From Pholiota molesta (lineage: Eukaryota; Basidiomycota; Agaricomycetes; Agaricales; Strophariaceae): a DNA stretch of 40,552 nt. Below the pieces are notes generated by a model, which saw only the letters and a program-made list of their open reading frames with translations, searched no databases and was not told the origin of the DNA. The stretch covers positions 1 to 40,552 of the forward strand of contig JACGCK010000327.1 in assembly GCA_014925825.1 (NCBI GenBank), written 5' to 3'. Below, piece by piece: positions 32,330 to 40,552 of this stretch. The first letter of the stretch is position 1, and each line of letters starts with the position of its first letter. The position numbers and the translations under genes are program-made.

Positions 32330-35117
32330 CTAGGCTGAAATCGTAGCTGCAGTTGCGATCTCTTTGTGAGCGTCCTCTGAGCCGCGTTTCTCGTCATCCT
32401 CTCGTTCAAATTTCTCGACAGCCCTTTCGTGAGCTTCGTCACCGAGATGGGGCTTCCAATCCGCTGAACGCCAAGGCTTAACCTCAGATCTGTACATCTC
32501 GTCGACCTGTAAAGGTTGTCAGATTAAAAGACAAGAGAGAGCTAGTGATGAATTACCTCTTCCAAAGTGAGTCCTCTTGTCTCAGGAATGAAGAGATAAA
32601 CATAGACGTATCCGAATGTCAACATGCCAAAGAATATCAACAAAATCAATGGACCGATACTGCAGAATGGGTGGATAAATGTTTAGACTTGGTATCGGTA
32701 AACAGAGATTACGCACTCGTTAGCTATTCTCGGAGCGAAGAACGAGAGAAGGAAGTTCCAAAGCCTATATATTTCGTTAATCCTGAAATATATTTTAAAG
32801 AGATTCTCGATACGGACCAATTGGTTGCGCTACCCAAAGCAATACCTTTGGGTCGAACACGAAGAGGGAACGATTCGCCTAGAAAAGCTATCAACAAGAG
32901 TGCTATGAGAAAACCTGTTGCCAACTCACCGAGATACACCCATCTATGCGAGGCATAACATATGTCTTAATCGAACAGTTCATCATCCTGATTGTATGAA
33001 GACTTACGGTGTTGGGCCCCAGAATATTGAGAATGAGAAGACGTGGAGAACAGCGAATGCGATCAGGGTGTCACCTAGTCCCATATCATCAACTATTTGA
33101 GGGAAAAAACGAAGCCATGAAATACATACCACCCCGTCTATTCCGCGCGGTGAGCTGGTCCTGTGGCGTACCGGCAGGAGCTAAAGTGAAATGACCAACT
33201 AGACCAGCCTGTAGACTGATTAACCAAAGATGATCAGTTAAAAGTGCGCATTTTTCACTCACAATGAGGGAGCAGCCCCCTTCTAAAAGGGCGCCAGTCA
33301 GGAGAGACTAAGAATTTGGGAGTTTATGGTAAATATAGCTCAGTATAGCTGAACAAACGAAGACTTACTCGGCGACGGCCCCATGACTCGATAAGATGCT
33401 GCGATTGTGTTATAAAAAAAACTCTCGGAAACATGGAATATGCCACTCACCAATGCAGGGAATGTTCCGATGACCGATACACCACCCAGGATGACCTGAA
33501 TCACGTATGGAGATAGTCTGGAGATGGTCACCGTCCGCCACTATCTAAGATATAGGTGAGTACTCACTGAGTACCGGCGCTTTTGAAGAACGTATCTCCA
33601 TAGTAATCTGCGTTTGTGAAGAGAACACAAGTCAATGACGAGCATAATGAATTGAAAACACTGACTCACAGTAGAAGTTTTGTCCATTCAGCTGTTGGAT
33701 AAATTGCAGCATCATGCCGTTCAAAGTACGCTTCCATAGATGGTTTCGAGTGGAAAAACATTCAGCCCATGTAGCTTTTCCGCCCTCGTTTTCAGCGTTG
33801 ATAGCAAACTCAAGCTCGCCGACGAGTTCATCAACAAGACCGTCTTCTTCAGGTACACCATTCAGAGATGCAATGACGGTGCGAGCCTCTTCACGTCTGC
33901 CCTGCCCAAGAAGATGACGACTAATAAAGATTCAAAGATTGAGAAGCATCAAGGAGGACTATACGCGGCACTTACGGAGACTCTGGAAGGAAGAAGATAC
34001 CAGAGAGCAAGATGAGTCCCCAGACCAATTGCAGGCCAACAGGAACTCTCCAGGAGGCTGAACTCTTGAGACTATGAGTTGCAAGATCCAAAATGTAGCT
34101 CAAGAAGATGCTATCAAATATGGGCGTTAGGGGCAGTCACTCACAATATAAAATGTTGAGGCTTACCCAATGATAATTTGAAGTTGATAGAGTACCAGCA
34201 TTGCTCCTCGCAATGCCTTGGGAGCGGTCTCTCCATTGTAGAGCCTAGAGAAGACGGTAAGCTATCGCCTCAACTGTATAAAAATTCACCCACGGGACAA
34301 TAGCTGAGAGCAGGTTGTCAACATTGAAGGTGATGCCCTCATTGAATGTTATGGAAACGTACCTGATAAAGCTCCTACACCTAAACCCGCAATAAATCTA
34401 CCAATAGTCAATTGTACGATCGAGAATGTTGTTCCCGTCTGGACCGCCACCCCAACGGTGAAGACTCCCGACCAGATGAGGATAGACCCGCGACGTCCGA
34501 AACGATCAGAAGTAAAAGCCTGAGCAAGCGCGCCCCTAAAGATATTCCCAGTCCTCAACAACCAGAAATTCGCATGACGAGATAATTCACGTACACAAAG
34601 GTGCTAAAAACATCGGTCAGACGACGTTAATGGGTGACTAAATAGTGTCAGAAGTAGGACATACCCAGCAGATAGTAGGGATGTGATGATTGATTGTCTA
34701 GAACTCGACAAGAAATAGTTGCCATCTGAATCAATCTCTCCAAATCGACGAATGAAGTCTGGCATAATCAGACATCCCTGGAAAAGCGAATAACCTCAGC
34801 AAGAGTTCAATAGAGGTAGATACATGCAATATACTCACTGATATAACACCAATGTCATATCCAAACAAGAAACCTAGTCAAAGTCCAGATTCGGTCTGTA
34901 GAAACAGAAGAGAAGTTTTTAGATGTACAGATGCATACAACGACGAAAGCACATACCATTCATTGGTATGTTTGGTTTGAGGAAAATTCTCACCACCTAA
35001 CGAAAACCAGGATAAGTAACCTCAAGGAAGAGAGGAAATCAAGAACTTGCCAAAGGCAATGAATACTGCCAATTGTATGGCATAACGATTCGTCGGGATA
35101 GCTCTCGCCGCCTTCAT
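32330..35117 (-). CDS. MFS sugar porter (hexose/pentose transporter family)
   Basis: Twelve-helix proton-coupled plasma-membrane sugar transporter of the major facilitator superfamily. Many short exons on the minus strand. Family motifs in order: FLFGYDIGVIS (helix 1), SDRFGRRGSILIWSG (loop 2-3), GRFIAGLGVGALSAIVPLY, FFLPESPRHLLGQGR, FIQQLNGQNFYYYYGDTFF (sugar-binding helix 7 with QQLNGQN), GESFPLRVRPKG, and VYLFIPETRGLTLEEVDEMY before a hydrophilic tail. Micro-exons of 9 nt (34595-34603) and 10 nt (34294-34303) carry TFV and AIVP. The start at 35117 (MKAARAIPTNRYAIQ) is the best ATG, though VEPLN just upstream also looks coding. The first intron has a GC donor (35050), and the helix-1 GG motif may depend on a 3-nt exon. 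It is convergent with the secreted hydrolase-like gene and probably imports products of the cluster. Exact substrate unknown. Confidence 0.87.
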
Positions 35118-36458
35118 GTTAAGAGGTTCTACCAGTTTGGTCGAGGGCAAGAACTCGAGAAGCCATCGGTGACATCAACTTCTCTTTTATTGGAGCGTAG
35201 GATGCCCGCCTCCTTTCAAAGTCCCCACTATGTTGAGAAGGAGTACCAGCAAGTTCATCATATGATCCCGGATATGGTAGTATCATGCGGGGAAGACGGT
35301 GCCGGCGGACCGCTAGGCTAACAGAGTGGGGCTAGTAAGTATACTGTATGCCCATTCACGCCTATTCACGCCCGCCAGCGGGTGCCAGCGGCCCCCACCC
35401 TGGTCTGGGTTGACTGAGCCGGCAGAGAACGGGTTGTCGATTTGAGTGCGAATGTCGAATAGAAGCAATGATTGTTTTTCTCCGTATGCGTGGTACACTG
35501 AGAGAATTTGAATGTGAGAAGACATAAATATAGAGTGGGGTATGGGAGGGTATGCGACCTGTCGGATCCGGCCCTGCTGTGGGGCTCCGTGGGGTAGATA
35601 TGCGCGACCCCGTATGACTTTTGGTAATGGATGTCGCCACTGGAAACAGCGTTGTTGTCTTCACGGAATGAAGCAAGAGTTGACTGTTGGAGACTGTTGG
35701 AGTAAGATCAAATTGATCGGCTGCATCCAGCCAGGTCACAGGGCTACTTATATTGCACGTGAAGTGACGCACGCGTCAATTCGGAATGATCAAGCTTCCA
35801 CGGAAGAAAAAAAAAGTAAATATGTGATCTGTAAAATTTAAATATCTCTACTGCGCTGCTCAGGGGATTTCGGGAGAAGCTTAGGGGGATCAATATACGA
35901 GATCAGGACGAATATCGGAATAAGAAACGGTCAAACACCGTAGCCAATTCGCACTGGCAAGGAACTTGAAAGGAGCACTAGAGGCTCGAGCTTGAGCGCT
36001 TAAAATCGTAGCCGTCAATTATCTACAAAGTTGATTTTGCCACTGCTCAGCCACGTTGCGATCACTCGCGCGCCGAAATCGAATTGGATCTAATGAATAA
36101 GATTTTTTAGGAAGCGCATTATTCAAAGGGTATCATACGGTCCGATATAAGTACCAGGGTAAAGCATGTCATAATTGCGACGCATGCTTCGAAAAACTTC
36201 TGATTCCGATTCTTTCCGATTCCTGAGCAACTATTCAATTCTAGGACGTTTGACAGGCACTGAGAGTTTTATAGCATGTAAATAGCATGTCGAGAGCATA
36301 GGTTCTCCATACCCCGAGTTGCTGAATTGTCCCACGATCCTGAAGGTAAATACTTAAAGTCGAAGGGCATGAATATGTTGCTTCAAATAGACATTACTCG
36401 ATATGGCGTATGCAATCTGTATAACATACTTATCCGTTGTATTTTATTTTATTTCGGC
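35118..36458. other. Intergenic region upstream of the sugar porter
   Basis: 1.34 kb between the porter start and the inositol monophosphatase stop, both on the minus strand. It should hold the porter promoter. Open frames at 35362-35772 (-) and 35542-35841 (+) overlap each other and have no recognisable content. No repeat or RNA gene seen. Confidence 0.45.
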
Positions 36459-37787
36459 CTAGTTTGGTTCAACATCCTCTACAGTAGCATAGAATTCTTT
36501 GATAATGCGCTTCTGTGCGTCAACGCCTTTTTCTTCCTAGAGTTCACGATAGCCAGTCAATATGGGTGCTATATTCGCAGACGAGGAAATAGCTCACTGG
36601 TGTATCGGCAATCCCCCGCACGACGATATATTTCCTTCCTGTAAGGATCTCTTCCGTCACTTCGCCAAAGCTGGATTTCTCGGTGCTAGCAAAGACATTG
36701 TGAGAGCCAGTGACAACTCCTCCAGCTTCCTCTGCGATGACGATTCCAGCGCATACATCCCATGGCCAGCATCCGATCTCCCTGATAGATAGATACGATT
36801 GAGTGTCATCTCGAATAAGATGAAATGAAATCTTGCCAGTATAAATCAAGGCCACCTTGAGCAACTAGAGCGTAATTAAGCGCCGCACTGCCAACCGAAC
36901 GGAGAGAGTGGGCCATCTTTCCGCCGACGATGCCCTGCGCTGGGTTCCCAGCCAGACGGGAGAATGAATCGGACTTGGCTGAATTGTGCCCAAGCTACGA
37001 TCCGATCCCATTCCACGGCTAACATTACGAATTATTAGCTGGTGATACAACATATCACAAAGAAGGCCTCACCGATGAGTGCTTGATTGAGCGAAGGCAG
37101 TGGCTTAGGCGCTGATAGCGGGAGCCTCTGTGGTTCCGCAGCTACTCCTCCACGCGTAAGGAATGACCCTTGGCCTTTGACACCACTGTACTGTTATTGA
37201 ATTTTATCAGATAAATAAATTTTTGGACTGAGTATGTATCGAACTCACAAGATGATCAAGGAAGGGGTTGTAAATGACGCCAAGAACCGGGCGCTTCTTG
37301 TAGATAAGTCCAATGGAGATGCAGACAAAAGGAAATCCGTGAACGAAGTTAGTTGTGCCATCTTTAAATTTACTGAGCAAGAAATAGAGGGTCTATACCA
37401 GCATGATTCTTACGATAGGATCAACACAGAAGGTAGGGCGCGTCCGTTAAGGGAGGACGCCGATCCGGCGGCATAGGATTCTTCTCCAATGCTATTTCCA
37501 AACATCAATAAATGACGAAGACATAGCTAAAGAAGCCCAGAGCACTGACAAGGAGAATGTCGGGAACTGGGTCTTCAACTCGTCTTGTACCAGTTTCTCG
37601 ACTTTGACATCGTACTCCGTCACCAAATCGACCGAATTTTTCTTCTCGCCGACTCCGGATTCGTAAGATGCAGACCTGATGGCTTCAGATCCTTCAAGGG
37701 TCAATGCACCTGCCCTGCGCGCAAGGCCTGTCGTAAAGGCTAGGATGGCGCGGAAATCCTGTCCGATAATTCGTGTAGGTCGGACAT
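36459..37787 (-). CDS. Inositol-1-monophosphatase (frame-broken copy)
   Basis: Mg-dependent hydrolysis of inositol monophosphate to free inositol. Seven exons: 37550-37787, 37414-37491, 37249-37361, 37073-37190, 36837-37018, 36598-36781, 36459-36536. Motifs: [17 protein letters not shown], metal-binding IGEESY, the DPIDGTTNF signature split across exons 2 and 3, [30 protein letters not shown], and the second signature [21 protein letters not shown]. Frame breaks: one base missing at 37763-37764, two net +1 shifts within 37440-37475, one G missing at the exon 2 donor (37413), and one missing at each of 37007-37009 and about 36977. Restoring them gives exactly 331 codons. The intron at 36782-36836 uses a GC donor. 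Clear family; the breaks resemble those in Ask1. Other members of the FIG/IMPase superfamily are less likely. Confidence 0.85.
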
Positions 37788-38111
37788 GGTGATGGCGATG
37801 TTGAGGTGATGTAGAAGATATCGACAAGCACTTGCGATCGAGCTTATAAGTGTCCTGGATAGCCCAGGGTTTACTTGAGATGTGGAGCAAGAGGTAGCTA
37901 GGCAGACTCGGAGTTGTCTACTGTCGTCTCCCGGTTCACGACCGTTCGTCGGGTGGAACCAATTATGACGACAGGGGAGTATCTCAAGTAAGATAAGATA
38001 AGATAAAGCGAAATTGATTCCCACGGCCTGGACACGCGTCGGGCCTAGTGACATACGCAAGCAGGTTTATAGTAATTACTCGACTACATCTCCTCCTCCA
38101 TCCCAAATACC
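37788..38111. promoter_or_regulatory. Bidirectional promoter with tandem GATA motifs
   Basis: 324 bp between the divergent inositol monophosphatase and proteasome alpha-5 start codons. At 37989-38006 the pentamer TAAGA repeats, creating three consecutive GATAA motifs, the core of fungal GATA-factor sites. Whether this is a regulatory cluster or a simple microsatellite cannot be decided here. Confidence 0.4.
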
Positions 38112-39159
38112 ATGTTTTTGACGCGTTCTGAATACGGTAGGCCTCACAGCTGCGTTGTGTATGAACATATCTCTGATTCCCTGATAGATCGGGGTGTTAA
38201 CACCTTCTCACCAGAAGGTCGTCTGTTCCAAGGTGCGTACATGACGCTGATCTTTATTCAAATCGTCCTGACAAATTCTTGCAGTTGAATATGCCATTGA
38301 GGCTATCAAAGTAAAGACAACATAGCTAATAGAGTAACAAATACTCAACATCTATCATAGCTTGGTTCGACCACCGTCGGCATCCGCACACCAGAGGGTG
38401 TTGTCCTTGGCGTCGAAAAGCGTGTCCAGTCGCCCCTGCTAGAGGCCAGCTCCATCGAGAAGATCATGGAAATCGATACCCACCTTGGCTGCGCCATGTC
38501 CGGCCTCACCGCCGACGCCCGAACGATGATCGACCACGCACGGGTCACGGCCCAGAACCACGCTTTCACATACGACGAAAGGATCAAAGTCGAGAGTGTG
38601 ACGCAAGCCGTCTGTGATCTTGCCTTGCGGTTCGGAGAGAGCGTGCACGATGAAGAGGCTATGATGAGTAGACCGTTTGGTGTGGCACTGCTTATTGCCG
38701 GTGTTGACGAAGTTGGTCCTCAACTGTATGTTCTTTCCGTCATATTCGTATCTACTTCGCCTTTCTAATTGAATATAGATACCACACCGATCCCTCCGGT
38801 ACCTTTGTACGATACGATGCCAAAGCGATTGGATCTGGTTCAGAAGCAGCACAGGCTGAACTGCAAGATAAATGGCATAAAGTACGCTGCCACATCCAAT
38901 TCTTGATGATGCTTTAGTTGAACAGGTTCTTGCGTAGCAAATGACCTTACGAGAGGCCCAACTATTAACTCTGAATGTGCTCAAGCAAGTTATGGAAGAA
39001 AAACTCGATCAACACAACGTCCAACTGGCCCAGGTTCGTACTTTCTGCAGTAAGCATACATAATTCTGTCTGATTCACCTCCGCCCACAGGTAACGCCGG
39101 CGAAAGGATTTGAGATCTTGGACGAGACGAGCTTGAAGGAGGTAATCGAAGCCATGTAA
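38112..39159 (+). CDS. PUP2: 20S proteasome subunit alpha type 5
   Basis: Structural alpha-ring subunit of the 20S proteasome. Seven exons: 38112-38136, 38188-38232, 38285-38310, 38361-38725, 38779-38881, 38938-39033, 39091-39159; total exactly 243 codons, the normal alpha-5 length. The N-terminal alpha signature is complete across three small exons ([20 protein letters not shown] then YAIEAIKLGSTTVG). Other features are [37 protein letters not shown], a central [13 protein letters not shown], and a C-terminal [25 protein letters not shown] and the early FLTRSEYDRGVN start are typical of alpha-5 rather than other alpha subunits. No frame damage. It shares a short divergent promoter with the inositol monophosphatase gene and converges on the RidA gene. 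Confidence 0.95.
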
Positions 39160-39423
39160 TTGTTGTATACTTCTGGACCTTTGTAATTTGCATTTTTCGC
39201 GTGCCATCCATGCGCCATCACGACTAAATCCTCAAGATGATATCTCCCTCGAAAGATGGTTCAAGGACAATGTGCAAGATCTTGTTTCGACGATCCTCTA
39301 CATGATTTTGAGTACACTTAATATTGAATTCTCCATTCGATTTACTCGTTTATTTCAAGCTATAGCAAGTGTTCATTAGCACCTCTATCTTAGCCAGCCA
39401 TCCTAGCACATCCAATCTAAATC

Positions 39424-39949
39424 TCACCTAGCAATGCATTCGACTTCAACCAAGACATCCTTGGGCAGACGGGCGACCTCAACAGCCGAACGAGCGGGGG
39501 TGTGATTACCAAAGAACTTTGCGTAGATACCATTAACAGTGACGAAATCATCCATCGACTTCAAGAAAACCTAAACCGATCATCAGTAAGCACCCAAAAC
39601 CGAACCCAACCAAAAATCGCCACCGGAATACTCACAGTAGTCTTCGCGACCTTGCCGAGCTCAGAGCCGCCCGCCTCGACGACAGCCTTGAGGTTCTTCA
39701 GCGCCTGTTCAGTCTGCTCGACCACGCCGCCAGGCACGATCTGCATCGACGCCGGGTCGAGGGGGATGCAGCCGGAGCAGAACAGGAGGTCCCCGACCTT
39801 GACGGCCTGCGAATAGGGCCCAATCGCGGCGGGAGCCTCTGCCGATCGCCAGACGCGTTGAATTTCAGTCGTTCTACGGTAGAAGGGGGGGGGCTCACGG
39901 GTGGTGACACGAGGGTCAGCGAGGCGTGGGTGGAGACGGCGGATGCCAT
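39424..39949 (-). CDS. RidA/YjgF-family enamine/imine deaminase (Mmf1-like)
   Basis: Hydrolyses reactive enamine/imine intermediates from PLP enzymes, protecting isoleucine synthesis and mitochondria. Model: 39899-39949, 39636-39836, 39424-39570; total 133 codons, normal for RidA. Conserved segments: [57 protein letters not shown], and the C-terminal [20 protein letters not shown] with the substrate-binding Arg and following Glu (EVECIAR end). The first exon is uncertain. The ATG at 39949 with acceptor after GCAGAG keeps frame, but its translation ([11 protein letters not shown]) is weakly conserved. Another frame through the same exon reads ADPRVTT, which resembles the usual RidA start but has no ATG. 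A run of nine G (39885-39893) in the first intron may also be miscounted. Family assignment is firm. Confidence 0.88.
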
Positions 39950-40552
39950 AGCGGAGGAGCAGAGAAGGATCGGCGGTGTGCGTGGCAGGCCAAGGTGGGA
40001 GCGTGCAGACGCAGATTGCGGGCCAGATTCAAGCGGTAGATTAGGGCGTGCCTCGGCGACATCAGGATACGTGACAAGTCGATTTGGGACGCGCAGCCAC
40101 GCTCAACGCAAAAATGGTGGTTCTAAGGCACTGGCGACACGCACGTATAGTACGTGAGTCGAGTCTAGACCGCTATCGATTAGCTTCAGGATGCCTATAC
40201 GGTATCGCAGACTGCCAGCATAACTGATAAGAGTCCAATTCCCACATCACCTTAAAAATGACACCCAGAAGCACTAAGCATGACGAGACAAAGAAAAAAA
40301 AACAGGTCTTGTAATCCAGCAATTGAATTGTTTACAGCAAAGCATCACGGTCACCATGTCGGCGTCCAATTAGAGCGACATCCGGACGCAATTAAAGGAT
40401 GTCTTCATGTATGTATGTGAAGGGTAAATGGTAAATGGGTGGCCGTGGGGAATAATGAACTTCGATGTAGGTACGTAGGTATTAGGTGCACTAAAAAAAC
40501 AAGGGAGAAGCCGATATGCAGAAGGAAAGCGAAAGCCAAGGCGTTGTTCAGA
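39950..40552. other. Terminal intergenic region
   Basis: About 600 bp upstream of the RidA-family gene to the window edge. It presumably carries that gene's promoter and possibly a missed 5' exon. I see A-rich runs (40292-40301, 40493-40499) and no convincing coding frame. Confidence 0.45.

Noticed and set aside
35362..35841. Overlapping open frames on both strands upstream of the sugar porter
   Set aside because: No conserved features; they are Pro/Ser/Arg biased, as expected from GC-rich promoter DNA.
37234..37476. Plus-strand open frame rich in Asp/Lys
   Set aside because: Antisense shadow of inositol monophosphatase exons 2-3.

Overview
The window is nuclear DNA of a filamentous basidiomycete, most likely an Agaricomycete. 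The evidence is protein-coding genes split by many 45-65 bp GT-AG introns, several exons of only 9-20 nt, fungal-type gene content (DASH subunit Ask1, GCP4, fungal sugar porter) and closely spaced genes on both strands. I see no rRNA, tRNA, CRISPR array or intact transposon. Gene models were built by eye from splice consensus, phase and family resemblance. For most multi-exon models the exon lengths add up to a whole number of codons.

Layout. 0.25-1.9 kb: mitochondrial processing peptidase alpha (-). 1.9-4.8 kb: gene-poor, with a ~95 bp inverted repeat, possible decayed coding pieces and a GC-rich direct repeat. 4.8-6.0 kb: ketopantoate reductase (+). 6.6-10.6 kb: a divergent pair, an O-fucosyltransferase-like enzyme (-) and a GDP-fucose-type nucleotide-sugar transporter (+), a candidate fucosylation locus. 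11.4-13.4 kb: HxxxDG acyltransferase (+). 13.6-13.9 kb: a small membrane protein candidate (-). 14.4-16.9 kb: TBC-domain protein (-) that has lost both catalytic finger residues. 17.3-19.4 kb: gamma-tubulin complex protein GCP4 (+). 19.7-20.6 kb: F-box-like protein (+). 22.2-24.4 kb: DASH complex Ask1 (-). 24.8-35.1 kb: a carbohydrate-use cluster of GH51 arabinofuranosidase (-), a secreted hydrolase-like protein (+) and a sugar porter (-). 36.5-37.8 kb: inositol monophosphatase (-). 38.1-39.2 kb: proteasome alpha-5 (+). 39.4-39.9 kb: RidA-family deaminase (-).

Two groups look functionally linked. The transporter would bring GDP-fucose into the Golgi for the neighbouring type II fucosyltransferase. 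The GH51 enzyme and its divergent secreted neighbour would release sugars that the adjacent porter imports. The rest are unrelated housekeeping genes.

A cross-cutting feature is that six conserved genes carry single-base frame breaks (about 21 in total, mostly one missing base in a short homopolymer) while the other genes are clean. This fits incomplete polishing of a long-read assembly better than gene decay. Anyone using automatic protein predictions from this window should expect broken models for MPP-alpha, the fucosyltransferase, the TBC protein, GCP4, Ask1 and inositol monophosphatase.
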